Shown here in pieces: positions 28,939-39,037 of a stretch of DNA of 64,000 nucleotides (position 1 is the first letter of the stretch; every line of letters starts with the position of its first letter). A program made the position numbers and the translations under genes. Origin of the DNA: Haloarcula pelagica (lineage in GTDB: Archaea > Halobacteriota > Halobacteria > Halobacteriales > Haloarculaceae); contig NZ_CP126161.1 of NCBI RefSeq assembly GCF_030127105.1, forward strand, positions 2,232,001-2,296,000. The letters are read 5' to 3'. Under the pieces are notes generated by a model. The model was not told where the DNA came from, made no database searches, and saw only the letters and a program-made list of their open reading frames with translations.

Positions 28939-31335
28939 TCAGTCGTCGTCGGCAGCGGCTTCGTCGGTACCGGGATCGTACACGTCGGTTCCGCTGGTGC
29001 GCTGGTCGGTCTCGACATCGAACTGTCCCAGCAGCGACCGGAGGTTGGTCGCCTGGCCGGCCAGCGAGTCGATGCTGCTGTTTACTTCGTTGATCGTCGC
29101 GGTCTGCTCTTCGGCGGAGGCGGCGACGTTCTCGGCCTGACTGGCGGTCTCCTCGCTGATCGACCCGATCTCGTCGACCATCGAGACGGTCTGTTCGGTG
29201 GCCGTGGCCTGCTCGTCGGTGGCGTCGTTGATCGACTGCATCCCCTCGTTGACCGCCTCGACGCGGTCGACGATGGCCTCCAGGGACTCGATGGCGCCGT
29301 CGACGGTCTCGATCCCCTCCGAGACGCTGTCGCCCATCGAACGGATATCGGTCACCGCGTCGCCGGTCGAGGACTGGACCTCCGAGATGACCGCCGAGAT
29401 CTCCTCGGTCGCCTCGCCGGTCTCCTCGGCGAGTTGTTTGATCTCGTCGGCGACGACGGCGAAGCCGTTGCCGGCCTCGCCCGCGCGGGCCGCCTCGATC
29501 GAGGCGTTGAGCGCGAGCATGTTGGTCTGCTCGGCGATGTCGTCGATGAGGTCGACGATCTCGCCGATGCGGGCCATCTCCTCGTCCAGTGACTCGACGC
29601 GGTCGATGGTCGTCTCGGCCCGGCGCTCGATGTCGTTCATCACGTCGACGGCGTCGGTCGCCCGGGTGCGGCCGGTTTCGCCGATCTCGGCGGCCTCACG
29701 GGAGGTCGTGGCGACCTCGTCGGCCTGTGCGGCGACCTCCTCGATGGTCGCAGAGAGGTTCGACATCTCGTCGGAGGCCTGCTGGATGTGTTCGTGTTGC
29801 TGATCGGCGCCGGCGGCGATCTCCTGGACGGACTGACTGACCCCCTCGCTCGCGTTCTGGACCTCCGTCGCGCTGGCGCTGATCTGTTCGGCCGAGTCCT
29901 CCACGTCGGCGGCAAACTCCCGGATGTGGACGACCGTCTGGCCCAACTGGGCGATCATCTCGTTGAACGCCGTCGCGATCTCGCGCATCGCGTCGTTGTC
30001 GGTGTCGGCGTCGAGCCGCTGGGAGAGGTCGCCGTCCGCGGCGGCCTGCATCACGGTCGAGAACTCCTCGGCCTGGCGTTCCAGGGACTCCGCGAGTTCC
30101 TCGGCCTCCTGTTGGGCCTGCTCGGCGTCTGTCTTTGCCTGTTCGATCTCCTCGATGAACCCTTCGAGATCGACCCGCATCGCCGCCAGCGACTCGCCGA
30201 GACGGCCGGGCACGTCCCGGTCGAGGACGGGGTCGTCGAACTCCTGCTGGGCGAGCGCGTCTGCCTGGTCGGCGACCGTCTGGAGATAGCTGGCGATGTC
30301 GCCGAAGGCGTCCTCGACCTGGCCGATCTCGTCCATCCGTTCGGTGTCGGCGGTGTCGTCGTCGATCCGGCCCGCGGCGAGCGCGTCGGCTCTGTCGGTG
30401 ACAGCCGCGAGCGACCGCCGGATGTCCCGGCCGACGAACGCGCCGAAGGCGACGAACCCGACGAGCGCGAGCCCCAGCAGGGTGAAGAGATACTGTTCGA
30501 CCTGGTCCCGGACCGCGAAGGCGTTCTCGACCGGGACTCGCTTGACGACGAGCCAGTTCGTCTCGTCGCTCTCGGTGTAGGCGAACAGTTCACCGCTCCC
30601 CTGGACCGTGCCGTTCGTGGTGTTACGGCTGGCCCGGACCACCTCGCTCTCGGTCCCGTCGGCGTACCGGGTCAGGATCTTCGACTCGTTCTCGGCGATC
30701 TGGACCTCGCCGTTGGCCGCGAGCACCTGGGTCTTCCCGCCCTCGATGGAGCTCCGGAACTGCGAGCCGCGCGTGCTGACATCGTAGGTGAACACGACCG
30801 CCCGCGTCCGGTCGGGGACCTTGCTGGCGAAGGCGATGTGGTAGTCGCCGTCCCACAGGAACACCTTCGAGCGGGCGACATCGTTCCGGCTGTCGAAGAC
30901 GAGTGTCCCGCGGTCCCAGGCGATCGCCATCTCCGAGAGCGTCGTCCCGACCATCGACTCGTTCGAACTCCGGTCGATCTCCCCGGTCGCGAGGTTCACC
31001 AGGTGGATCTCGTCGACGGTCCGGTTGCGCCGCTCCCGTTCGTTCTTGATCGTCGCCTCGATCCGCGTGTCCGTGGCGCCGCTGATGTAGTAGTGGTTCG
31101 AGAGGAGCCTGGTCGCCTCGCGCTGTTCGCTGACCCACTGGTCCAGTGCCGCCGCCTCTTGCTCCGTTGTCGTCAACAGCTCGCCGGTCCGCTGTGTGGT
31201 CAGTTCCGTCGCGATGGCGCCCTCCGCGACCAGCCCCGCGCTGAGGACGACGACGGCGATGAGACCGACTGCGAGCGCGAACTTCCGTAAGTAGCTTTTC
31301 CGGACTGCTGCCGGGAGTAGTGACGTTGCTTTCAT
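28939..31335 (-). CDS. Methyl-accepting chemotaxis transducer (Htr family)
   Basis: A 798-residue transmembrane transducer. TM1 spans about 19-41. An extracellular sensor of about 240 residues (dCache-like, start [17 protein letters not shown]) follows, with TM2 at about 283-305 and a HAMP segment after it ([15 protein letters not shown]). The long cytoplasmic methylation helices hold the signalling tip [20 protein letters not shown] near residue 608. It relays an unidentified extracellular signal to CheA. It is inserted, antisense, between nusA and rpsL. No che genes are nearby, and the ligand cannot be inferred. Confidence 0.93.
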   Translation of the reverse strand: MKATSLLPAAVRKSYLRKFALAVGLIAVVVLSAGLVAEGAIATELTTQRTGELLTTTEQEAAALDQWVSEQREATRLLSNHYYISGATDTRIEATIKNERERRNRTVDEIHLVNLATGEIDRSSNESMVGTTLSEMAIAWDRGTLVFDSRNDVARSKVFLWDGDYHIAFASKVPDRTRAVVFTYDVSTRGSQFRSSIEGGKTQVLAANGEVQIAENESKILTRYADGTESEVVRASRNTTNGTVQGSGELFAYTESDETNWLVVKRVPVENAFAVRDQVEQYLFTLLGLALVGFVAFGAFVGRDIRRSLAAVTDRADALAAGRIDDDTADTERMDEIGQVEDAFGDIASYLQTVADQADALAQQEFDDPVLDRDVPGRLGESLAAMRVDLEGFIEEIEQAKTDAEQAQQEAEELAESLERQAEEFSTVMQAAADGDLSQRLDADTDNDAMREIATAFNEMIAQLGQTVVHIREFAADVEDSAEQISASATEVQNASEGVSQSVQEIAAGADQQHEHIQQASDEMSNLSATIEEVAAQADEVATTSREAAEIGETGRTRATDAVDVMNDIERRAETTIDRVESLDEEMARIGEIVDLIDDIAEQTNMLALNASIEAARAGEAGNGFAVVADEIKQLAEETGEATEEISAVISEVQSSTGDAVTDIRSMGDSVSEGIETVDGAIESLEAIVDRVEAVNEGMQSINDATDEQATATEQTVSMVDEIGSISEETASQAENVAASAEEQTATINEVNSSIDSLAGQATNLRSLLGQFDVETDQRTSGTDVYDPGTDEAAADDD

Positions 31336-31495
31336 TCCTGTCCCGAGTCGTTTCCCGATGGTTCCGTGAGACCGGTAGTAAATCCACCCCCCCGGTTATC
31401 AGGAGTGAATACGACTGGCTGTCACGGGGCGGATGTAGTGGATTCGTACGCTAGCCTACGACACACGCGCCCTGGCGCGGCTGCGAAAGAGGAGT

Positions 31496-31501
31496 CTTAA
31501 G
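31496..31501 (+). promoter_or_regulatory. TATA box candidate for rpsL-rpsG
   Basis: cttaag at 31496-31501 sits 28-33 bases before the rpsL ATG, fitting a leaderless or nearly leaderless transcript. It gives the two ribosomal genes their own promoter, as expected now that they are cut off from the rpo operon. Confidence 0.5.
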
Positions 31502-31528
31502 TACCTCCGTTGGATACGGATTCGTACT

Positions 31529-31957
31529 ATGACGAACGGCAAATACGCCGCCCGCAAACTCAAAAAGGACCGCCAGAAGCACCGGTGGTCCGACTCGGAT
31601 TACGCGCGACGAGAGCGCGGGCTCGGCAAGAAGTCCGACCCGCTCGAGGGTGCCCCTCAGGGTCGTGGCATCGTCCTCGAAAAGGTCGGCATCGAAGCGA
31701 AACAGCCCAACTCTGCGATCCGGAAGTGCGTGCGGGTCCAGCTGATCAAGAACGGCAAGCAGGTCACCGCCTTCTGCCCCGGTGACGGCGCTATCTCCTT
31801 CATCGACGAGCACGACGAGGTCACGATCGCCGGGATCGGTGGCGCGAAGGGTCGTGCCATGGGCGACCTCTCCGGTGTCAACTACAAGGTCGAGAAGGTC
31901 AACGGTGTCTCGCTGATCGAACTCGTCCGCGGTAACGCGGAGAAACCCGTCCGATAA
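31529..31957 (+). CDS. rpsL: 30S ribosomal protein S12 (uS12)
   Basis: A 142-residue archaeal uS12. It shows the conserved decoding-centre stretches [20 protein letters not shown] and [15 protein letters not shown], the latter near the streptomycin-resistance region, and [14 protein letters not shown]. The N-terminal extension [18 protein letters not shown] is archaeal. It is two bases upstream of rpsG and evidently co-transcribed with it. Confidence 0.97.
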   Translation: MTNGKYAARKLKKDRQKHRWSDSDYARRERGLGKKSDPLEGAPQGRGIVLEKVGIEAKQPNSAIRKCVRVQLIKNGKQVTAFCPGDGAISFIDEHDEVTIAGIGGAKGRAMGDLSGVNYKVEKVNGVSLIELVRGNAEKPVR

Positions 31958-31959
31958 CC

Positions 31960-32574
31960 ATGAGCGAAGAAGATTCCCCCGAGCCGGACGCACCCGGCAC
32001 CGACGAGGAGGAGACCGCCCGCGCGAAGCTGTTCGACGAGTGGGAGATCACCAACATCGAGTACTCCGACCCGTCGACCGAGCGCTACATCACCGTTACG
32101 CCCATCGCCCACACGATGGGGCGCCACGCCGACAAGCAGTTCAAGAAAAGCGAGATCAGCGTCGTCGAGCGGCTGATCAACCGGCTGATGCAGACCGACG
32201 AGAACACGGGCAAGAAACAGCTCGCCACCTCGATCGTCCAGGACGCCTTCGAGATCGTCCACGAGCGCACCGAGGAGAACCCGGTGCAGGTGCTCGTCAG
32301 CGCGGTCGAGAACAGCGCCCCGCGTGAGGAGACTGTCCGCCTGAAGTACGGTGGCATCTCCGTCCCGAAGGCCGTCGATGTCGCACCCCAGCGCCGCGTC
32401 GACCAGGCGCTGAAGTTCCTCTCGGAGGGTGTCTACGGCAGCACGTACAAGACGACGACCAGTGCTTCTGAGGCCCTGGCCCAGCAGCTGATCGGCGCCG
32501 CCGACAACGACGTGCAGGCCTACGCCGTCAACCAGAAAGAGGAAAAAGAGCGCGTCGCCGCCGCCGCACGGTAA
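31960..32574 (+). CDS. rpsG: 30S ribosomal protein S7 (uS7)
   Basis: A 204-residue uS7 with an acidic N-terminal extension of about 25 residues typical of halophiles. The core contains IAHTMGRHADKQFKKSEISV, ERLINRLMQTDENTGKKQ and VDVAPQRRVDQALKFLSEG. It binds the 3' domain of 16S rRNA and nucleates head assembly. It follows rpsL closely. EF-2, usually next in the archaeal order, is 3.1 kb further on. Confidence 0.97.
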   Translation: MSEEDSPEPDAPGTDEEETARAKLFDEWEITNIEYSDPSTERYITVTPIAHTMGRHADKQFKKSEISVVERLINRLMQTDENTGKKQLATSIVQDAFEIVHERTEENPVQVLVSAVENSAPREETVRLKYGGISVPKAVDVAPQRRVDQALKFLSEGVYGSTYKTTTSASEALAQQLIGAADNDVQAYAVNQKEEKERVAAAAR

Positions 32575-32671
32575 CGCAGTCTCCCGATTTTGCCCGCAGC
32601 GGGCCGTTCTTTCTCCCTCGACTGTCTGGTAAACCGTCGGCTATATCTTGGTTGACGAGCGACAGTCTCCC

Positions 32672-33286
32672 ATGTCACAGGAACACGACTCCGTCGAACT
32701 CGTGGGTGACGAGACGGTCAGACACATCTCGCTCGCCGCGGTGCTCGCGGCGCTGACGGCCGCGTTCGCGTACGTCTCGATCCCGATTCCCGGCCTCCCG
32801 GCGCCGGTTTCCTTCCAGGTGTTTGGCGTCTACTTCGCCGGCCTCCTGCTGGGGCCACGCTGGGGCGGGTTCTCGATCGCGCTGTACCTGCTCGTGGGGA
32901 TCGCCGGCGCGCCGGTGTTCTCGAACGGGGGCGCGGGCCTGGGGTACGTCCTCGGACCGACGGGGGGCTACCTGATCGGCTTCCTCGTGGCGGCGGTCCT
33001 CATCGGTGCGATCGTCCACCGCACCCTCGGTGGGATCGCCGACCGTGGCTCGGGACTGCGGCCGCTCTCGGAGGTGTCGGTCGCCGTCCAGGCCGGGGCG
33101 CTCGTGGCCGGGCTGGTCGTCATCTACGCCGTCGGTGTCCCGTGGCTCGCTACCATGGCCGGACTCCCGCTGGTCGAGGCCGCGACGGTCGGTGCCGCGG
33201 TGTTTCTCCCCGGTGACGCCATCAAGATCGCCGCGACGCTGGCGCTGGTCCGGGCTGGCGCTCTCGCCCGACAACAGGCCGTATGA
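32672..33286 (+). CDS. bioY: Biotin transporter substrate-binding component BioY
   Basis: A 204-residue S-component of an ECF importer with about six helices. BioY features include AALTAAFAYVSIPIPGLPAP, VSFQVFGVYFAGLLLGPRWG, LYLLVGIAGAPVFSNGGAG and GPTGGYLIGFLVAA, the last being the biotin-pocket region. The ATG at 32672 is preceded by tatatc at 32642-32647, 25-30 bases upstream, so the transcript is probably leaderless. The stop overlaps bioM by four bases. Confidence 0.92.
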   Translation: MSQEHDSVELVGDETVRHISLAAVLAALTAAFAYVSIPIPGLPAPVSFQVFGVYFAGLLLGPRWGGFSIALYLLVGIAGAPVFSNGGAGLGYVLGPTGGYLIGFLVAAVLIGAIVHRTLGGIADRGSGLRPLSEVSVAVQAGALVAGLVVIYAVGVPWLATMAGLPLVEAATVGAAVFLPGDAIKIAATLALVRAGALARQQAV

Positions 33287-33984
33287 TCACCGTCAGCGAC
33301 CTCACACACCGGTTCGGGGAGGCCGTCGCGCTCGATAGCGTCTCGCTTTCGATCGCGGACGGGGAGTTTCTCCTACTGGTCGGCCCGAACGGCAGCGGGA
33401 AGACGACGCTCGTCCGGCACTGCAACGCCCTGCTCGAACCCGATTCGGGCACCGTCACCGTCGACGGCGTCGACGTGACCGAAGACCCGGTCGCGGCGCG
33501 CACGAGCGTCGGGATGGTGTTCCAACACCCCCGCGATCAGCTGGTGGCCGCGACCGTCGGTGCCGACGTGGCCTTCGGCCCGGAGAACCTGGGTCTCCCC
33601 CGTCCGGAGATCGACCGCCACGTCGAGGCGGCGCTGGCGGCCGTCGACATGGGCGGGATGGAGGACGCGCGCATCGACGAACTCTCCGGGGGACAGCAGG
33701 CTCGGGTCGCTATCGCCGGGGCGCTGGCGATGGAGCCGACGCATCTCGTCCTCGACGAACCGTTCGCCGGCCTGGACCTGCGTGCGCGCCGATCGGTGCT
33801 TGCTCGGCTCGACGAACTGGCCGCCGACGGGACCAGCGTCGTCGTCGTCACACACGATCTGCGGGACCTCCGCGAGCGGGCGGATCGGATCGTCGCGCTC
33901 GCCGACGGGCGGGTGGTCGCCGACGGCGACCCCGCCGCGGTCGTCCCGGACCTGGAGCCACTCGGTGTCGACGCCGGATGTTGA
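33283..33984 (+). CDS. bioM: ECF transporter ATPase BioM (biotin)
   Basis: A 233-residue ABC ATPase of the CbiO/EcfA type. Walker A is GPNGSGKTT (residues 35-43), the Q-loop lies in MVFQHPRDQL, the signature is LSGGQQARVAIAGAL, Walker B is LVLDEPFAGLD, and the H-loop is VVTHD. Context between bioY and an EcfT-like gene shows it energises biotin uptake. It overlaps both neighbours (4 and 7 bases), indicating a tightly coupled operon. Confidence 0.93.
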   Translation: MITVSDLTHRFGEAVALDSVSLSIADGEFLLLVGPNGSGKTTLVRHCNALLEPDSGTVTVDGVDVTEDPVAARTSVGMVFQHPRDQLVAATVGADVAFGPENLGLPRPEIDRHVEAALAAVDMGGMEDARIDELSGGQQARVAIAGALAMEPTHLVLDEPFAGLDLRARRSVLARLDELAADGTSVVVVTHDLRDLRERADRIVALADGRVVADGDPAAVVPDLEPLGVDAGC

Positions 33985-34688
33985 CCTACGAGCCGGGCGC
34001 GACGTTCGCTCACCGACTCGACGCACGAGCGAAACTCGCCTTCCAGATCGGGTTCGCCGTCGCCGTCTTCTCCCGGCCGACGCCGGTACGGCTCGCCGGG
34101 CTCGCCATCCTCGCTGGGGTCGGGCTGGCGGCGGGACGGCTCTCGCCGGTGACGGTCCTCCGGAACTACTGGTTCGTCGTCGCCGTGCTGGCGCTCGGCC
34201 CGCTCTCGGCGACGGTCGTCCTCGGACCGCCCTGGCTGGCGCCCGACCGCGCGCTGGCGCCGACACTCGCGGTCGGCCGAGTCCTCCTGGTGCTGTTCGT
34301 CAGCGCCGTCTACGTCCGGACGACGCCGGTCCGGGCGACCCGGGCGGCCATCCAGCGCCACGTCCCGGGCCGGTTCGGACAGGCCCTGGGCGTCGGCGTC
34401 GCGATCACGTTCCGGTTTCTCCCGGTGCTCCGGCGGGACCTCCTGTCGGTCCGGGACGCGATCAGGGCCCGGGGCGGCCAGCGCCGGTCCGTCGTCGACC
34501 GCGCACAGCGGATCGCTCTCGTCGGTCTGGGGCGGGCGCTGGGGCGGGCCGACCGGCTCTCGGTCGCCCTCCGGGCCCGTTGTTTCGCCTGGAACCCGAC
34601 CCCGCCGGCGATGGCCTTCGAGCGGCGGGACTACCCGGTAGTCGCCGTCGGCTTCCTGCTGGCGCTCTCGCCGCTGGTGTCGGTGTAG
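33978..34688 (+). CDS. bioN: ECF transporter transmembrane component BioN (EcfT-like)
   Basis: A 236-residue membrane protein with about five helices. The EcfT coupling motif appears as RRDLLSVRDAIRARGGQR (A-R-G type box), with a second ARG-like box near SVALRARCFAWNPT. In ECF importers this subunit links the S component to the ATPases. It begins within bioM and ends one base before the convergent stop of the next gene. The start LTYEPGATFAHRLDARAK resembles CbiQ/EcfT N-termini. Confidence 0.9.
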   Translation: MLTYEPGATFAHRLDARAKLAFQIGFAVAVFSRPTPVRLAGLAILAGVGLAAGRLSPVTVLRNYWFVVAVLALGPLSATVVLGPPWLAPDRALAPTLAVGRVLLVLFVSAVYVRTTPVRATRAAIQRHVPGRFGQALGVGVAITFRFLPVLRRDLLSVRDAIRARGGQRRSVVDRAQRIALVGLGRALGRADRLSVALRARCFAWNPTPPAMAFERRDYPVVAVGFLLALSPLVSV

Positions 34689-34689
34689 G

Positions 34690-35487
34690 TCAGTCGGCCG
34701 CCTGCGGGCCGCTGCCGGCGTAGGCGCGGGTCACGTCGACCAGTGCCTTCCGGAACTCCGAGGCGTCGGGATCCGGCGACAGCGAGGCGAAGTGGCGCTT
34801 GAACTCCGCGAGGCTGATGCCCTCGGCGTCGGCGGCGGCCGCGTGCGCGAGGTCGTACAGCCGGTGGTCGTCGTCGACGAGGTCGTGGCGCTCGACGAGT
34901 GCGAGCGCGAACGCCGCGTTGACCGCGGTGATCTCGGGGTCGGCGGCCGGCGTCAGCCTGGCGGTCGGTTCGTCCGGTCCCCGTCCACGCGGTGCGATCG
35001 GCGTCACGTGGTCCCAGGCCGGCGGGTCCGACGGCCGGTCCGCGACCGCGGCGGCCAGGCTCGCCTCCAGGAAGGGCACGAGTTTGTCGCCCGGCGCCAT
35101 CGCCATCCAGACATCGTCGGCGTACACGTCGCGCATGTGGTTCGCGATCTGGTAGCAGTGTGTGAGCTTCCGGCGCTCGACCGACCGGCCGGCAAGCGCC
35201 AGGTAGATCGCCTCCTCGGTCGACTGGGTGTGGGAGGGGTGGCCCCGCTCGTGGTGGTGCATGTGTGCGAACTCGTGGAGCGCGAGTTCCCGGGCCATCG
35301 CGCTGGTCGCGGCCTGTCGGGAGATCGTCAGCAGGTGGCGGTCCTCGCTGTGGCTCACGCGGGTCCGCTCGTCGGGGTCCTCGCGGACCCGGACCGTCAC
35401 CGGCCGATCGAGGTCGTACTCCGTCGAGAAGAGGTCGCTTGCGCCCAGAAACGGTTCGGCCGGCCCGCCCTGTACGTGTAGTTCCAT
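34690..35487 (-). CDS. HExxH-containing protein (DUF5781-like)
   Basis: A 265-residue soluble acidic protein. It contains HEFAHMHHH at about residues 71-79, an HExxH zinc-protease-type motif, followed by ERGHPSHTQSTEEAIYLAL with a Glu that could be the third ligand. The C-terminal half is helical (LFALALVERHDLVDDDHRLY-like). It resembles a haloarchaeal family annotated DUF5781. Peptidase activity is an inference from the motif. It is convergent with bioN and divergent from EF-2. Confidence 0.72.
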   Translation of the reverse strand: MELHVQGGPAEPFLGASDLFSTEYDLDRPVTVRVREDPDERTRVSHSEDRHLLTISRQAATSAMARELALHEFAHMHHHERGHPSHTQSTEEAIYLALAGRSVERRKLTHCYQIANHMRDVYADDVWMAMAPGDKLVPFLEASLAAAVADRPSDPPAWDHVTPIAPRGRGPDEPTARLTPAADPEITAVNAAFALALVERHDLVDDDHRLYDLAHAAAADAEGISLAEFKRHFASLSPDPDASEFRKALVDVTRAYAGSGPQAAD

Positions 35488-35723
35488 GTGTGTCGTTCAC
35501 AGGTGTCGAGATACCATTAATCCACGGCCGTTCCGCCGTCGTCCGCCGGGAAGAAACCCGAGCGGGCGGTCCGCCCGTACTCTCTCCCGCTCTGTCGATG
35601 GCTGCCGTGCGAGCCGTCAGCAGACAGAATGTGTGGTAGTAGCACGCGCAGCGGCCGGAATCGCCCGTCCGGTCGTGGCGAAACACTATCCTTTTGACCC
35701 TCCTGTTGATACCCTTCTGTATA

Positions 35724-37910
35724 ATGGGCCGACGTAAGAAAATCGTTCAGGAATGTGAGACACTGATGGACGATCCGGAGTACATCCGGAACATCGCCAT
35801 CGCCGCTCACGTCGACCACGGGAAGACGACGCTGACGGACAACCTGCTGGCCGGTGCGGGGATGATCTCCGACGACACCGCGGGCGAACAGCTCGCGATG
35901 GACACCGAAGAAGACGAGCAGGAACGTGGGATCACCATCGACGCCGCGAACGTCTCGATGACTCACGAGTACGAGGACCAGAACCACCTCATCAACCTCA
36001 TCGACACGCCGGGCCACGTCGACTTCGGCGGAGACGTGACCCGTGCGATGCGCGCCGTCGACGGCGCGCTCGTGGTCGTCGACGCCGTCGAGGGCGCCAT
36101 GCCCCAGACCGAGACGGTGCTCCGGCAGGCGCTCCGCGAGGGTGTCAAGCCGACGCTGTTCATCAACAAGGTCGACCGCCTCATCTCGGAGCTTCAGGAA
36201 GGCCCCGAGGAGATGCAGGAGCGCCTGCTCGCGGTCATCCGCGATGTCAACGAACTCATCCGCGGCATGACCGAGGAGATGGACGACATCGAGGACTGGA
36301 CCGTCTCCGTCGAGGAGGGGACCGTCGGCTTCGGGTCGGCGCTGTACAAGTGGGGCGTCTCGATGCCCTCGATGCAGCGCACCGGCATGGACTTCGGCGA
36401 GATCATGGAGCTCGAACGCAGCGACAAGCGCCAGGAGCTCCACGAGCGCACGCCGCTGTCGGATGTCGTGCTCGACATGGTCTGTGAGCACTTCCCGAAC
36501 CCGATCGACGCCCAGCCCCGTCGTATCCCGCGCATCTGGCGTGGCGACGCCGAGTCGGAGCTCGCAGAGGGGATGCGCCTGGTCGACGAGGACGGCGAAG
36601 TCGTCCTGATGGTCACCGACATCGGTGTCGACCCCCACGCCGGCGAGATCGCCGCCGGACGTGTCTTCTCCGGCACGCTGGAGAAGGGCCAAGAGCTGTA
36701 CGTCTCCGGGACCGCCGGCAAGAACCGCATCCAGAGCGTCGGGATCTACATGGGCGGCGAGCGCGAGGAGGTCGAACACGTCCCCGCAGGGAACATCGCC
36801 GCCGTCACCGGCCTCAAGGACGCCATCGCCGGCTCGACCGTCTCCTCGGTCGAGATGACTCCCTTCGAGTCCATCGAACACATCTCGGAGCCGGTCATCA
36901 CCAAGAGCGTGGAGGCACAGAACATGGACGACCTGCCGAAGCTCATCGAGACGCTCCAGCAGGTCGCGAAAGAGGACCCGACCATCCAGGTCGAGATCAA
37001 CGAGGACACCGGCGAACACCTCATCTCCGGCCAGGGTGAGCTCCACCTGGAGGTCATCGGCCAGCGGATCGAGCGCAACCAGGGCATCCCGATCAACACC
37101 GGGGAGCCGATCGTCGTCTACCGCGAGGCCCCCCAGTCCAGTTCCCGCGAGGTCGAGGGACGCTCGCCGAACAACCACAACCGGTTCTACATCACCATCG
37201 AACCGCTCGGCGAGGACATCGTCGAGACGATCAAGCTCGGCGAAGCGTCGATGGACATGCCCGAACTGGAGCGCCGTGAAGCCCTCCAGGAGGCCGGCAT
37301 GGACAAGGACACGTCCCAGAACGTCGAGCACATCCACGGGACCAACGTCCTCATCGACGACACGAAGGGGATCCAGCACCTCAACGAGACGATGGAACTG
37401 GTCATCGAGGGGCTCGAAGAGGCCCTCGACGACGGCCCTCTCGCCGCGGAACCGGTCCAGGGCTCGCTCATCCGTCTCCACGACGCGCGCCTCCACGAGG
37501 ACGCCATCCACCGCGGTCCGGCACAGGTCATCCCGGCAGTCCGCGAGGCCGTTCACAACGCCCTGATCGACGCCGACATCAAGCTGCTGGAGCCGATCCA
37601 GCAGGTCCGTATCGACGTGCCCAACGACCACATGGGCGCCGCGAGCGGCGAGATCCAGGGCCGTCGTGGCCGCGTCGACGACATGTACCAGGAAGGCGAC
37701 CTCATGGTCGTCGAGGGTGTCGCCCCGGTCGACGAGATGATCGGCTTCTCCAGTGACATCCGCAGTGCGACGGAGGGTCGTGCCTCCTGGAACACCGAGA
37801 ACGCCGGTTTCCAGGTCATGGCCGACAACCTCCAGCCCGAGAAGATCACCGAGATCCGCGAGCGCAAGGGGATGAAGACGGAACTGCCCCAGGCCATCGA
37901 CTACTTCTAG
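35724..37910 (+). CDS. fusA: Elongation factor 2 (aEF-2)
   Basis: A 728-residue translocation GTPase. G1 is [10 protein letters not shown]2 falls in [15 protein letters not shown]3 is [10 protein letters not shown] and G4 is NKVDRL. The C-terminal domain IV ends with the diphthamide loop [11 protein letters not shown], with the modifiable His near residue 595. The start at 35724 ([15 protein letters not shown]) is the standard one. The TATA-like element ttttg near 35692 lies about 30 bases upstream. It is separated from rpsG by the biotin importer and a DUF5781-like gene. Confidence 0.97.
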   Translation: MGRRKKIVQECETLMDDPEYIRNIAIAAHVDHGKTTLTDNLLAGAGMISDDTAGEQLAMDTEEDEQERGITIDAANVSMTHEYEDQNHLINLIDTPGHVDFGGDVTRAMRAVDGALVVVDAVEGAMPQTETVLRQALREGVKPTLFINKVDRLISELQEGPEEMQERLLAVIRDVNELIRGMTEEMDDIEDWTVSVEEGTVGFGSALYKWGVSMPSMQRTGMDFGEIMELERSDKRQELHERTPLSDVVLDMVCEHFPNPIDAQPRRIPRIWRGDAESELAEGMRLVDEDGEVVLMVTDIGVDPHAGEIAAGRVFSGTLEKGQELYVSGTAGKNRIQSVGIYMGGEREEVEHVPAGNIAAVTGLKDAIAGSTVSSVEMTPFESIEHISEPVITKSVEAQNMDDLPKLIETLQQVAKEDPTIQVEINEDTGEHLISGQGELHLEVIGQRIERNQGIPINTGEPIVVYREAPQSSSREVEGRSPNNHNRFYITIEPLGEDIVETIKLGEASMDMPELERREALQEAGMDKDTSQNVEHIHGTNVLIDDTKGIQHLNETMELVIEGLEEALDDGPLAAEPVQGSLIRLHDARLHEDAIHRGPAQVIPAVREAVHNALIDADIKLLEPIQQVRIDVPNDHMGAASGEIQGRRGRVDDMYQEGDLMVVEGVAPVDEMIGFSSDIRSATEGRASWNTENAGFQVMADNLQPEKITEIRERKGMKTELPQAIDYF

Positions 37911-37928
37911 ACCACCGTTTTCTGCCTC

Positions 37929-38037
37929 TGGTGGCCTCACTGCGTTCGGCCACCACTCCGTGAAAAACGTGGGCGAGAAAGGGCGGGACCTCGCTACGCT
38001 CGGTCCCGTGAAACCGCGCTCACGATGTTCGCGCGGT
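37929..38037. repeat. Three consecutive hairpins with similar loops downstream of EF-2
   Basis: Within the 249-base gap after EF-2 are three perfect stem-loops: tggtggcc/ggccacca (37929-37955), cgggacc/ggtcccg (37984-38008) and accgcgc/gcgcggt (38013-38037). Stems are unrelated, but loops are alike: tcactgcgttc, tcgctacgctc and tcacgatgttc. No gene is visible here. They could serve as terminators or mRNA 3'-end processing sites, but no T-tract follows the stems. Confidence 0.6.
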
Positions 38038-38159
38038 CTGCTTGTACCGCACTCTGACGACCCAGATGGAAAACCCGAACTCGTGCCGACGGTGTGAGTC
38101 TGGGACGATACACTCCTCTCTTCCCATACGTTTAGGCCCCTCAGGGGCCAACTCCCGGT

Positions 38160-38378
38160 ATGAGCCGACTCTATCAGGTCGTGGACCTGCTGATCGCGGC
38201 GTTGATCGCCGGCACCTCGACGTTCATCTGGCAGTCAGTGCTCGGGCCGGCGGTCGCGCTGTGGCTCTCGACGCTGTTCGCGGCGATCTACTACTTCTCG
38301 CGGAACCCCTGGGGGTCCCCGCGGGGCGAGCAGTTCAACGAGTGGATCGACGACATCTACGACGAGTTTCTCCCCTGA
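38160..38378 (+). CDS. Small membrane protein, unknown function
   Basis: A 72-residue protein with two hydrophobic helices (VVDLLIAALIAGTSTFIW and GPAVALWLSTLFAAIYYF) and an acidic C-terminus containing NEWIDDIYDEFLP. A TATA-like tttagg and a perfect inverted repeat (ggcccc-tca-ggggcc, 38135-38149) precede the ATG, supporting a real transcribed gene. I recognise no family. Its last 22 bases overlap the 3' end of the convergent ABC ATPase gene. Confidence 0.65.
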   Translation: MSRLYQVVDLLIAALIAGTSTFIWQSVLGPAVALWLSTLFAAIYYFSRNPWGSPRGEQFNEWIDDIYDEFLP

Positions 38379-39037
38379 TCGAGTACCGAGCGGTACTGTT
38401 CGTGAGCGCCCACGTCGGCGTCGACGGACCCGTCGTACCGGACTTCGCCGTGATCGAAGACGGTGAGTCGGTCGAGCAGGCCGTCGAAGGCCGCGACGTG
38501 GTGGGTGACCGCCAGCACGGTCCGGTCGTCGGTACAGTACTCCGCCAGGAACGCCCGGAGGCGACGCTGTGACACGTCGTCCAGATCGTTGAACGGCTCG
38601 TCGAGGACAGCGTAGGTCGGCCGTTTGAGGAAGCCAAGCGCCAGGTCGAGTTTCTGCTGCCAGCCGCCCGAGAGCGTGCCGGCCGGTCGGTGGGCGACCC
38701 GGTCGAGTCCCAGCACGTCGACCAACCGTTCGCGCCACTCCGGTCCCGGACAGCCCGAGAGGCGGCCGAACACGTCGAGGTTCTCCGCGACGGTCAACCC
38801 CGGATAGAACGTCGGCGACTGGAAGCTACAGCCAAGGGAGACGGCGGGCACGTCGACGGTGCCGCTCGTCGGCCGGGTCAACCCCAGCAGGAGGTCAAGC
38901 AGCGTCGTCTTCCCGCTGCCGTTGGGGCCGACGAGACAGTGACACTGCCCGGGCCGGATCGTCAGGTCGACCGATTCCAGGGCGGTGACTGCGCCGTAGC
39001 GCTTGCTGACCGCCTCGAAACGGATCGGCTCAGGCAC
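38357..39037 (-). CDS. ABC transporter ATP-binding protein
   Basis: A 226-residue ABC ATPase: Walker A GPNGSGKTT (about 37-45), signature LSGGWQQKLDLALGFL, Walker B YAVLDEPFNDLDD, H-loop AVTHHVAAFD. It starts at the GTG at 39037, which overlaps the permease stop by eight bases, and the upstream longer frame is noise. With the ABC-2-like permease and the lipoprotein encoded upstream it forms a three-gene operon that most likely exports a substrate. The substrate is unknown. Confidence 0.88.
   Translation of the reverse strand: MPEPIRFEAVSKRYGAVTALESVDLTIRPGQCHCLVGPNGSGKTTLLDLLLGLTRPTSGTVDVPAVSLGCSFQSPTFYPGLTVAENLDVFGRLSGCPGPEWRERLVDVLGLDRVAHRPAGTLSGGWQQKLDLALGFLKRPTYAVLDEPFNDLDDVSQRRLRAFLAEYCTDDRTVLAVTHHVAAFDGLLDRLTVFDHGEVRYDGSVDADVGAHEQYRSVLDQGRNSS

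Noticed and set aside
35517-37940. 807-residue open frame antisense to EF-2
   Set aside because: It mirrors EF-2 codons; the protein is Val/Asp/Leu/Arg-rich without domains, a typical GC-rich shadow frame.
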